Below, one piece after another: positions 50,156 through 60,500 of a stretch of 64,000 nucleotides of DNA. Source of the stretch: Cafeteria roenbergensis (Eukaryota > Sar > Bigyra > Bicosoecida > Cafeteriaceae). The stretch's first letter is position 1. Every line of letters starts with the position of its first letter. The notes beneath the pieces were generated by a model that worked only from the letters and a program-made list of their open reading frames with translations, made no database searches and was not told the origin of the DNA. The stretch lies in contig VLTN01000021.1 in the NCBI GenBank assembly GCA_008330645.1, forward strand, positions 186,001-250,000, in the 5' to 3' direction. Made by a program: the position numbers and the translations under genes.

Positions 50156-53049
50156 ATGGCTTCGGGGAACGAGCCTGTGTGCAAGGTGTGCTACAACGAG
50201 CTGGACATCACCGACCGCTCGTTCCAGGCGTGCGAGTGCGGCTTCCAGGTGAGCCCGGAGCTCGAGCGCAGACCGGGCCGCAAGGCGGAAGCGGTCGGCT
50301 GCCCCGCGAGGCCCGGGCCTGCTTGACCGGTGAAGGCACCTGCCCTCGCGTCCGAGCACATGCGCAGGTTTGCATGTTCTGTTGGCACAAGCTGCGCGAG
50401 ACTGGCAAGGGCAGGTGCCCTGGGTGCCGCACGGAGTACGGAGACGCTCCAATCCGAACCGACGAAATTCCGCCCGAGGTGTGAGCCGTGCCCACGTGCC
50501 GGGGAGCGCTTTGGGCACACGCACGCCGACGAGCTCGCCGTTGGCACGGGCGGGGGCGGGCCTGGCAGCTCCGCCCGAGCTGCCCGCCCCTTCGCCCAAG
50601 CAGGCTCCGACGCGGCCGAGGGCTCGCGCAGTCACAGCCGGCCGCTCTCGGCGCCACAGCCTTTCTGGGGCGATCCCGAACTGCGCCCACCCGGCGCTGA
50701 TGAATGCGTCCCACAGCGAGCCATCCACCCCGCCAGGCGCGGCGCGGGTCTCGGGGCGCTTCACGCGGAGGCGAACGCGCGGGCGATGCAGACGAGCGTG
50801 CCCGCGCACCAGCAAGGCAGACGGCCCTTGATCCCCCCCCGAGTGTCGCGACGCGCAGGCTGGAGCGGGAGCGAGTTGCGATGAAGCGCGCGCAAAAGTC
50901 CAAGCGGGGGGCGGTGCGCGACGGGCTGACGGCCAAGGAGCAGACCGAGCTTGCGACGGCGATCAACATCTCTCGCCAGCAGCGCGAGGACCTTCTGCGC
51001 CGCGCAGGACACCTCGGTGCAGCAACTGCAGCGGACGCGGCGGTTCCGTCGGCGCTTGGGGACGCGGCCGTGGCATCAGGCCCGCCCACCGTCGCAAGCG
51101 TTGCTGCTGCGGCAAGCCGTGCTCGCCCCAAGTCTCCCTCGCCGCACCCCGGACAGAGCGATGCCCTGAAGCTGCTGGAGACCATGGCCCCCGCGGACCG
51201 CGAGGGTCTTCGCGACGCCCGCGTGATCCAGCGCAACCTGGTGTACGTCACCGGGCTGGCGCCCCAGTACGCCGTGGAGGAGGTGCTCGCCAAGGCTGAC
51301 TTCTTCGGCCAGTACGGCGACGTCCTCAAGGTCGTCGTCAACCGATCCAACCTGGCGGCATCGGGCGGCCGCCCGCCCTCGGCATCTGCTTACATCACCT
51401 TTGGCTCCAAGGAGCAGGCAGAAACCGCAGTGCGGTCGGTCTCTGGCCACAGGCTCGACGGGCGGGTGCTCAAGTGAGCCTGCCGGGATGCGCGCATCGC
51501 GTGCTGTTTGCACTCTGCCTGTCTCCCGCGGCGCCCGGCCTCCCACTGGCGCGCGCGTGCTTGGCCGCCGCTCGCCCATGACCCCACTCCAGGCCAGCCT
51601 CGCTGCGCCCTCTTCCCCCCTCCCCCCCCTCCTCTGCGCCCTCGTCCTCACCCCCCCCCTCCTCTGCGCCCTCGTCCTCACCCCCCCCCCCCTCCTCTGC
51701 GCCCTCGTCCTCACCGCCCCCTCCGCAGGGCCTCGTTCGGCACGAACAAGTACTGCGCCGCCCTGCTTCGCGGCACCCCGTGCATGAACCCCGAGTGCAT
51801 GTACCTCCACACCCTCGGGTCCGACCACGACTCCTTCTCCAAGGAGCAGATGGCCAACCCGCGGTTCCTCGAGCTCACCACGCCGGCACGCTCTGGCGCT
51901 GCAGCTGTTGCCTCTGGTCACGTGGCCACCACGGTCACTGCCATGGCCGGGGGCGGCGTGCGCCGGGTGCCCGTCACTGTCGGAGCCGACAACGGCACCG
52001 GCGACGCGACCGGGGCGCACAGCCAGGCAGCTGCCGGGGGCGCCCGTTCCGCCCGCTCGCTTGGTCCCGGGGGGGGGGCAGCGGCGGGGGGAGGGGCCGC
52101 ATCGGCCTCAGGCCACTCGGGCGCCGGCCGGCCTCGCACCGCGGCCCGTCGCAGGCCCCTCCGCCGCATCCCGCTGGCCTCTCTCAATGCCACGTCCAAG
52201 ATCCTGGAGGCAGGCTCCCAGGAGCCCCGCGAGCTCTCGCCCCGTGACGTGGTCGTCACCGGCAGGGCGCTCACCTCGGAGCTGCTCATCCCGTCCGTTC
52301 GCCCCGACCCCTCGAGCCGGGACCGGGCCGCGCGGCCGCCCACCCACCTACCGTCCACCGCAGCGCCATGGGTCATGTCTCTTGGCGCGGCCTGCGCCGC
52401 CTTTGTGCTAGCGGGAGCTGCCGTGCCCAAGCCGTCCGGAGTGCCGGAAGCCAAGGTGGCAGCCCGCGCCGTGGCACGCTTCATCCACCCCAACACGGAC
52501 GCTGGCATTGTGGAGAACCCCAGCGACCCGGCGTCGAGCCCGGACGGCGACACAGTCTCGTCGTTCGAGGCCCTGGACCGCACCGCCTACGAGATCGTCG
52601 GCCCGCTCGCCCGGCTGATTGCCAAGGGGGTCTTGCCTCGCGTCGGCCGGGACGCGGGGGCAGCCCGCGCAGCGCAGGTTCGCGTCAGCGAGGTGGCGCG
52701 TGCCGCCGAGGGGGGGTCCCAGCCGCCCACCTCGGCCTACCAGTCGCAGCACTCCGCTCGCAAGTCTGCCGGGGCAGACGGCCGAGGAGCAAGCCGGGCG
52801 ACGGGAAGCGCGGCATCGGTGGCCGACTCTGTCGGCGGCGCCACCGCATCGACCGCAGGGGCGGCAAGCGGCCTCGGTGTTGGCAGCTCGCTTGCGGGGG
52901 CCGGGGGCGGCAGCGCCGGCAACGGCGGAAGCAGCGTGGGGGGCGACGACGAGGACGACAGCGGCCGTGGCGCGTCCGGTCACAGGCGGAAGCAGCGGCA
53001 CCGCAAGCGAGGCGGGAACCGCAGGCGGGGTGCTCAGGCGGGCAAGTGA
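50156..53049 (+). CDS. NOT4: NOT4/CNOT4 ubiquitin ligase of the CCR4-NOT complex
   Basis: Exons 50156-50248, 50368-50480, 50859-51473 and 51729-53049 give 713 residues. A C4C4 RING occupies 9-51 (C9, C12, C26, C28, C33, C36, C48, C51) with ACECGFQVCMFCWHKL, the NOT4 signature. An RRM spans about 195-275 (NLVYVTGLAPQYAVEE, then PSASAYITFGSKE). Directly after it comes the zinc finger YCAALLRGTPCMNPECMYLH with C-x8-C-x4-C-x3-H spacing. This RING-RRM-CCCH order is unique to NOT4. It ubiquitinates stalled-ribosome and other substrates within the deadenylase complex. The C-terminal 400 residues are Ala/Gly/Ser-rich and end in a basic tail. The third intron holds C-rich repeats. Confidence 0.95.
51621..51720. 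repeat. Three C-rich ~31-bp repeats within a NOT4 intron
   Basis: A unit of about 31 bases (CTCCTCTGCGCCCTCGTCCT plus a CAC and poly-C tail) is repeated three times just before the acceptor of exon 4. It doubles as the polypyrimidine tract. Unit length varies only in the poly-C part. Confidence 0.8.
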
Positions 53050-53359
53050 CGCGCGTGTGCGCGTGTGAACCGTCTGCACGACGTCGCGATGCCGGCATGG
53101 GCGCGAGCCGCGCGAGCGAGGGATGGCGGCAGCGCGTGTGCGGCGGGCGCCTGCGCGGCTGTCGGCCCCAGAGCGCCAAGGAAGCTTGATCGAATTGCAA
53201 TGGTGCGGGCGCCACTCAGCACTCGAGCCGCCTCCACCCCACAAACGGCACGGACGCTCGCAGCACATCCACGAGCGCGCGCGACCCTGAACGCACTGGG
53301 CGCAGCGGGGCGAGCAAGGTTGAGCACGAGCGCCACACACCCACTCTGCACCGTCCCGC
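53050..53359. other. Convergent 3' spacer after NOT4
   Basis: This holds the 3' UTRs of NOT4 and of the converging 235-residue gene. No other feature is seen. Confidence 0.4.
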
Positions 53360-54572
53360 TCAGACGATGCGGTCGTAGTACTGCCAGTTGACGCCAGTCA
53401 GGGTGCGGAAGCGGGGCTTGTAGGGCGTCGGGGTCACATCCGCGCCGAGCAGCTCCGACTTGCGCTTCGAGGTCTCAATGACGTCAATGGCCGCAGCGCG
53501 GCTCCTCATCCACACGGGGTCGTCAAGGTGGTCGGGCTTGATCTTGTGCAGCGCCTTGTCGGTGGCAGACCAAGAGGTGGTCATGGCGGAGCGGAGGCCG
53601 TCCTTGGAGTACCGGTTCACGTCCGGGTCGCGCCTGCCAGGGCTTCCCTCGTAGAACATGTCGTCGTCAGGGATGGTGTCGACCAGGTTCGGGTGCGTGA
53701 GCTTGGCCTCGCCGGAGAGGTGGCCCTTGAGGGCCGCCAGCTGCACGTCGATGGGCTGCTGGTCCAGCTTGGCAGCCCGGATCAGGGTGTCGTCCTCCAG
53801 GGTGATCTGCTTGGTGCGGTTCAACAGGTTGCGGGGGTCACGGTGGTAGTACCCGATGTCGTAGTGCTTAGCATGAGGGCCGCTGGGCATCCGGACCGCG
53901 GGGTTGGAGCTGCGAAGGTCGGGAGGCAAACACGGCGAGGAGCACCGCGATGGACGCGCAGCGTGGACTCGGGCCGAGCAGCCCGCTCGACGGCTACAAA
54001 CGGGCACCGGGCCCCCCTCCCGCATCGGCGGGGGAGACCGGGAGCGGGGCTTGGGGGGCGTGGGGCGGGACGGGCGCGTTCGCATGGGGTTCTCGTCGCG
54101 CCCTCCTCGAGGGTCCGGCGACAGCCTCTCCGCCGGCAGGCCGGTTCCACCGCGCGCGGCCTCGGGGCCGGGCGGCTCCACCGCAGCGGGCGGGATCGCG
54201 AGAAACCCCTTTCAGCCGTGCCCCTGCACTGCGGGCGGGCCGCAGCGTGGCGGGGCTGAGGCTCACGCAGGGGGCTTGCGGTGGCGGGCGCGCTTGTCAA
54301 AGACAGTTTCCTCGCTGGTGGCACGCATGAAGGCCGTGTCCATGGCTCCTCCCTGGAACTCGGTCAGGTCCCGGATCTGCGGGCACCGAGGGACAGAGGG
54401 GCGGGGGCGCAGCTCAGCCAGGATTGGCGGGCTCGAAGGCGGGCGAGCCACGACGACGGCGCTGGGTCGGCCCCGCGCGGGCAGCCGTGCCGCGAACGGC
54501 GCCGGCCGGCGTGCGCAGGCTCACCCGCTGGCGGAGGCCCGGGGGCAGGAGCGCCAGAGCGCGCTTGTACAT
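53360..54572 (-). CDS. Conserved-looking 235-residue protein, family not recognised
   Basis: Exons 54572-54525, 54376-54267 and 53909-53360 join in phase. The product starts MYKRALALLPPGLRQR, continues IRDLTEFQGGAMDTAFMRAT, and includes HYDIGYYHRDPRNLLNRTKQ and DDDMFYEGSPGRRDPDVNRY. It ends LTGVNWQYYDRIV. It has normal globular composition without the Ala/Gly bias seen elsewhere, which argues for strong conservation. No membrane segment or classic domain is visible. The short basic start and aromatic, charged body recall accessory subunits of mitochondrial complexes, but this is a guess. Splice phases support the model strongly. Confidence 0.72.
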
Positions 54573-55245
54573 CTCGGCTGCGGCGCGCCGGGCGGGTGGG
54601 AGGGCGGGGAGGGGCCGTCCCCTCGCTCCGCGCCGGCGCCGTCTGACATCTGCGGAACTCGGCAGAGGTAGTCGGCGCCCCGGAGTCCGGTCAACTCACG
54701 CCGAACTCAGAGCGGCCGGTTCTTGGTCAATCGCTGCGCCTGACAACTGTGCTCGCCGCCGCCGCTTCGAGCGCAGCAGCACGCGGTGTGCGCCGAGCAT
54801 CTGGGGGCCCTTCCCGGAGGCAGCCCCTCTCGCCGGGGCCATCCTGTGCCATCGCGCTCCGAAGAAAACAAATGGGAGCCGCTGCTCCAGCGAATTGAAC
54901 GTGTGTGGCACCCGCAAGGCAAATCGAGTGTGGAGGGGCGCGGGCATCCGGTTCCGCGCGTGCGCCGCACGGGCGCCCCCTCCCAGCTGACCCCGGTGCA
55001 TGTGCGATGCACTGGACCCTGCAAAACGGCCGCCGGCCGACGTGCCCAGCGCGCTCGTCGGGAGCGGCTTCCGGGTGCTCTGCCCGCTCGCCGCCGGACA
55101 CGGAAACCAGCCGCCAGATATGTCTGCCCCGTGGCGGGCCACAGCGAGCGCCAGCGGGCAGCTCCGCGCGGTCGCCGCCGCAGGGTCACGTCCACGCGCC
55201 TCCTCACCACCGAGGAGTCAAGGGGCGCGCAGAGCGGGCAGCAGC
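54573..55245. promoter_or_regulatory. Divergent promoter region, 235-residue protein / Rab21
   Basis: The 673-base region lies between two outward-facing genes. It is GC-rich with a short A-rich island near 54862-54875. No individual site is assigned. Confidence 0.4.
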
Positions 55246-56605
55246 ATGGCTGCCGCCGCGAGCGCGAGCTTCAAGCTGGTGCTCTTGGGTGAAGGTGCGG
55301 TTTTCGCGGCAAAGGCTCGCGCTGCGCCTCCCCCCTCCCCAGTAGTGTGCCGCCGTGCCGCGCTCGGTCCCGCGCGCGCGTGTTTCGCGCTTCCACTCGC
55401 TCCGCCGCCTCTGGCCGGCTGCCGCCCCGCCTGTTGCTCGCAGGGCGCGTGGGCAAAACGTCCATTGTGCTCAAGTTTGTCAGGGGCGCCTTCGACGACA
55501 AGCAAGTCACCTCCAGCGACGCGTCATGCCTTGAGCGCACAGTGTCCGTTGGCGGAAGCGTGAGTGCGGCGGCGGGGGAGCAAGGGGCACCGGGACCACT
55601 GGGGCCTTCGAATGCTGCTGGAGCGGCTGTTCCCGCGGTCGGCGCGCCCGCGATCGAGCCCCGCCCGCTCGGCTGACCTGCCGCTCCACGTGATGTGCAG
55701 ACGTACAAGCTCAATATCTGGGACACTGCTGGGCAGGAGCGCTTCCATGCCCTCACGCCCCTCTACTACCGCGATGCCGGTGAGCTCGCGAGCACGATTT
55801 CTGTGCAGCAGCGGCACCGACGCAGCCCTGGCCCCTCGAACAGATCTTGCGTGGCCAACCCACGCAAAGCGAAAAGCTTTGGCCCGTGGGGGAGGGGTCG
55901 CCGAGCCAGCAGTGCCACGATGGTGGTGTCCCCGCTGGACACATTTCGGGACTATTCGCGCCGGCATTGGTCAGGCCATTGCTTTTGGTCTCGCTCCCGC
56001 CCTCCCCACCCCCTGCTCGTGCCCCTTGCGCAGACGGGGCCTTGTTGGTGTACGACATCACAGATGTGAAGAGCTTCGAGCGCGTGAAGCACTGGGTCAC
56101 GGAGCTGCGCCGCATGGCCTCGCCCTCGATCCAGCTGGTCATTTGCGGCAACAAGGCCGACCTGGAGCGCAGCAGGAAAGTCGACAACGCGGCCGCGGCG
56201 GCGTATGCCAAGGAAATGGGCGCCTCACACTTTTTGACGAGCGCAAAGATGGGCGACGGCTTGAAGGAGGCCTTTGCCGACCTGACCAAGCGTGAGGCAT
56301 GCGTATGCGGCCGGGGCCCCGCCTGCATCGCCCCGCCCCAGCAAAGCGCGCTCGCCCGGGCCAGGGCGTGTCCCAACTGACCGTGCGCGCGCTCTTCCAT
56401 CGCGTTCGACCCTTGCTGCGCCGCAGGCATCGCCGCAATCAAGGGTGCTGGGGAGTCAGCTGCAGCCGCGGCTCCGGGCGGCCGTCGCGGCCGCCGAGGG
56501 GAGTCCGCGACGGGCCCGGCAGCAAGGGCCAAGCGCTCCAGCCGCTTCGTCGTAGTCGACGACGACGCGGCGGAGCCCGCGAAGCGCTCTGGCGGGTGCT
56601 GCTGA
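55246..56605 (+). CDS. RAB21: Rab21-type small GTPase
   Basis: Five exons (55246-55294, 55444-55559, 55701-55779, 56034-56291, 56427-56605) give 226 residues. The P-loop is GEGRVGKT at 15-22, switch II is [20 protein letters not shown] from 62, and the base-binding motif is GNKAD at 120-124, with SAK later. The GEGRVGKTS start, [11 protein letters not shown] and [16 protein letters not shown] are closest to Rab21. The C-terminus [12 protein letters not shown], then GGCC, matches the Rab21 tail and would be doubly geranylgeranylated. Rab21 acts in early endosome traffic and integrin/SNARE recycling. Switch I reads VTSSDAS, with Ser where the magnesium-contacting Thr is expected. The first intron has the only GTGCGG donor in the window. 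Confidence 0.93.
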
Positions 56606-57528
56606 TCGCGGGCACGGGTCTGCGTTTTGCCATCGTAACGGCGCGCGCTTGTGTGACGACGCATCCGACACCTCTGCCCTGAGGCCGAAAGTGCACCGAG
56701 CGCCTGCAAGACTGTCGCCCCAGCCAGGGTCCCTTCCGCGCGGCGTGCAACGCACACATTGTGGCCCTGCATCTTGTCTGTCCCGTGCGCGCTCGGACTG
56801 CACTCGTGACCACGGGAGAGCTGCGGTTTGCGCTCGACGTTGCATACCTGCTCGTCCTGATGACCGCCAGAGCGGGCGGCCACAAGTCTGCCCCGCAACG
56901 CACTTGACTGCCCGCGGCTTGGAGCGGCTGCCTGGCGCAGGTCTACGTGTTTGAGTGCCACCCACGGGCACGGCCTTTCTCGGGCCAAGGCCTTGGCTGC
57001 TGCTGCGCGCGTGGCGAGGCCTGGAGCAGACTTTGACGTCCCATCGCTGCTCGGCACGACCTGGCGCCCCCCCGCTGTCCCACAGCCTCCGCCTGCGGCT
57101 CCGCGCGGCGCTCGTTGCGTCACCCTCCAGCTTCTCGCACCCCCCACACCGGCCCTGGCGTTGCCTAGGCTCCCCGGGGACTGCTGGGGATGCAACGCCA
57201 CACCCGAACACCTTTGCCTCGAGCGGCGTCGTCCCAGGCAGCGCAGCGAATGGTCGCCAGCAGGAGCACCGGGCAGGACGGTGAGCTCGCCAAGGCCCTT
57301 GCACCTGCGGGCGAGTGCAGTTGCGCGCAAGTCCCTGGGCCTCGGGCCAGCTCGGAGAATGGCCGGCCACACGTCCGCCTCGCCTTACCTCGCTCAAGTC
57401 TGACCGCAAGTCGCAACATGATTGCGATGCACTTGCGCGCCGCCGGCCCTGCGCCCCCCCCCACTTGCCAGCGAGCCGTGCGAGCATAGTTGGGGCGCAC
57501 CTGTGGACACGCGTCCTTGTGCTGCTGT
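56606..57528. other. Spacer after Rab21
   Basis: The 923 bases hold the Rab21 3' UTR and the promoter, and possibly non-coding 5' exons, of the large downstream gene. Long minus-strand frames here have Arg/Ser/Ala shadow composition and no domains. Confidence 0.35.
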
Positions 57529-60500
57529 ATGTCCGCAGGTGGAGCCCGCAACAAGTTGGCCGAGCCGTCACGCACGTCAGCACTGACACAGGCGCTCGGC
57601 GATTCCTCGCTTGCTCGCCGGTGCAGCGGCAGCCCGTCCGGCACCCGCTCCATCGGCAGCGAGCGGTCCACTTCGCCGCCCCCGAAGCCAGGTCCTGACG
57701 CTTTGGCGCAGGAGCGCCGCGACCGCAACCTCGCAAGCACTCTGCAACGCAGGCTTGCATGCAACAGAGTCACCGACGGAGCGCCGATGGCCCCTGCCAA
57801 GGCGATTGAGTCAGCCACTGAGGCACACACCCGACGGCTGCCCACGTCCTCGTCGTCCCCAATGACGGACGGACTGGCGTGGTCCGGCACACGGGCGCGA
57901 GGGGCGCTCTCTGGCCGCGAGGTCGAAGCTGTGACGGCGGCAAGTTCCCGCAGAGTGGATGTGGACCGGGCATCCCAAACGAGCCAGCGGTCCAGCACAT
58001 CAGGCGGCCACGATCGTCGTCGTGCTGCTTGTACTGGAGTGCCGCCTGGGAGCGCGAGCATGGGCGGTGATGACGGCGACGATGAGGGTCAAGACGAGTT
58101 TGCTGACGGCGAGTTCGGGGACGACCCGACAGACGACGCGGAGGGCGACCACGACGACGCCGGCGGCGACGGCAGCGACGCCGACGGTGCCGACGGCGAT
58201 GAGGGCGACACGGACTCCGACGGCGCTGGCAAGCGCGAGAACGGCGCTGGCGCAGAGGGAGCAGCTCTCCAGGCCAGCGACGGCCGGTCCGGACTGGCGG
58301 CTCGTCAGGACTGCGGCCCCGCCGCCGCCGCACCACCTGGAGCTGCCAGCAGTGCCCAGTGCCGGGATGGAGACCAAGCTGGAGCACGTGCCGCCGCTCG
58401 ACGAAGCGGTGGCGAAGGCTGCCAGCCGGCAACCTCCTCATCGTTTCGCCAGCGCGAGTGCGGCCGGGATGGCACGGACGCTGGCCACAGCAAGCCGCCG
58501 AGCAAGGTGAGAGGTGCGGCAAGCCAGTCGCGACATGGTGGGGCCTGGGGCGGGAGGCTGCGTCGGGCCAAGCACGCGAGCTCGACGCGCTCCGCTGGCA
58601 AGAGCGCCACGGACACGGGCAGAGGGGACCTCCGCCGCGTGAACCTGCGCGTTGCGGAGGAGCAGGTCACGCGCCTGCGCACCACCGTCCGGATGCTGCG
58701 AGACGCCCTCGTCGAGGCCCTCTCGTCCTCAGGGCGCGGCGACCTGGTGGCTGGCATCGCGAGCGCGGCGACATTGAGGAGCGGGGGGAGCGCAGAGCAG
58801 GGCGGGGGCGCTCGCCGGTCCCCTCACCGGGAGCTCCTGTACGGCGGGGCTGCGCCGCCGGAGCTCCCCGCCGGCATCGTCCAAGGGCTCCGCTTGCCCG
58901 AGCGGCCGGCTGGCACGTCCTCGTCCCGCGCCGACGGGGTGTCCACAGAGCCCACCGAGGTGCAGAGCAGGGGGGATGCCGGGTCGCAGGCCCGGCGGGG
59001 CAGCGCCGGCCAAGGCCTCTCTGATGCCGCGAGGCTCGGACCGCCCGGCATGTCCGACCGGAGCAGCGAGGCGGAGGCGGAGGCAGCCGCCAACGGCCAT
59101 CGCGCAGGGCGCGGCCAGGCACGCCCGCCAGCCGGCTCCCTCTCGGGGGCGGCTGGCTCCAGCGACTCGGCACAAGAACGGCAGAGCGAGGAGAAGGACG
59201 CGAGCAAGGCAGACGGGGACTTTGAGGCCCAGGGCGATGCATGGCAGGGCCGCGCCGCCGGGGAGGACCAGGCGAGCCGGAGGGAAGGGACGACGAGTCG
59301 GTCGACGCCATCGCCGGACCAGATGGGACTGGCTGCGCTCGCTAAGGAGGCGCACCGCTTGCAAGTCAAGAGGGAGGGGGCTGCCGCGGCAGCTGCGCCG
59401 GTCGAGGCTGGCCCGGCGGGTCCATCGGGCGCTGAGCTGGCTTCGCCGGCACGTGCGCGAGCCCGCTTCGACGCGTCTGGGGTCCGGGGAGGGGCGGGCT
59501 GCGGCCCCGTCGACCCGCTGGTCCAGCGGGCGCAGACGAGCCACAGCAACACCGCGAACTCGAGCAACAGCAATAACATGAGCGTCAGCGGCAGCCGGGG
59601 GAGCGGCAACGGGGCAGGCCGCAGCAGGAGCGAGGGAGGGCGGGAGGGCGCCACCCGAGGCGGTGAGCGGGGCGGCAGCAAAGGCGGCAGCAGCAGGAGC
59701 AGCGACAGCAGCAGCCGCAGCCGAGGAGCAGCACAGCGAGATGCGGCCGGCAGTGGAGGCGGAGGCGGAGACGAAGGCGGTGGCACTGAGCGCAAGGCCG
59801 CTGAGGCAGTTGCCGGGGGGGGGGTAGCGAGGGGCGACGTGCTTGAGTTTGGCCCGGCGCTGCGGTTGCCCGAGCACCGCGCGCGCGACCAGGTCCTTGT
59901 CCGGGCGCTGGCGATGGCAGAGGCGGTACTGGGGGCGAACCCCGTCGAGCCAGGCACCGAGAGTGAGGCTGCGGACGAGGACGGGAGCGGGGCAGCGCGG
60001 CGCGGCCGCAGCAGCGACGGCGACGGCGACAGCGGCTCCTCCTCTGCGCGGCCTACGTCCACTGCGTCCGACGGCTCCAACCCCTCGGCGGAGCTGCGGT
60101 GCAGGCGCTCCGCGGGGCACCTGGCGGCCGCCCCGAGCGCGGAGCTCGGCCGCACGCGCGCCCCGGCAGGCTCCTCCGAGGAGGCCAGGGCGGAGCAGCA
60201 GAGCACCGAGGGGAGCTCCAGCCTCGCCCAGACGTCGTCCCGCTCGGAGAGCAAGCGGGAGTCGCGGAAGCGACGCCGGGAGAGCGAGCGCAACGGAGAC
60301 CAGGCACCCTCTTCAACGTCCTCGAGTGCCGGGCAGCTGGTGGAGTCTGGCGGCGACCCTGGCCCTGACGCGGTGCGTCCGCGCTACGCGAGCGGCACGC
60401 GAGGCGCCTCCATGCTCGATGCGCTCCGGCCAGCAAGCGGCGCGGACGACGGCAACTCCGCATCGAGGCCGTGCTTCGACCTGCCCTCGCTCTCAGCCGG

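Noticed and set aside
55753-57372. 539-codon minus-strand frame over Rab21 and its spacer
   Set aside because: It runs antisense to verified Rab21 exons and has no domain.
58507-58660. Possible intron in the large disordered gene
   Set aside because: A GTGAGA site is present, but the frame is open throughout and there is no homolog to decide, so the simplest single-exon model was kept.
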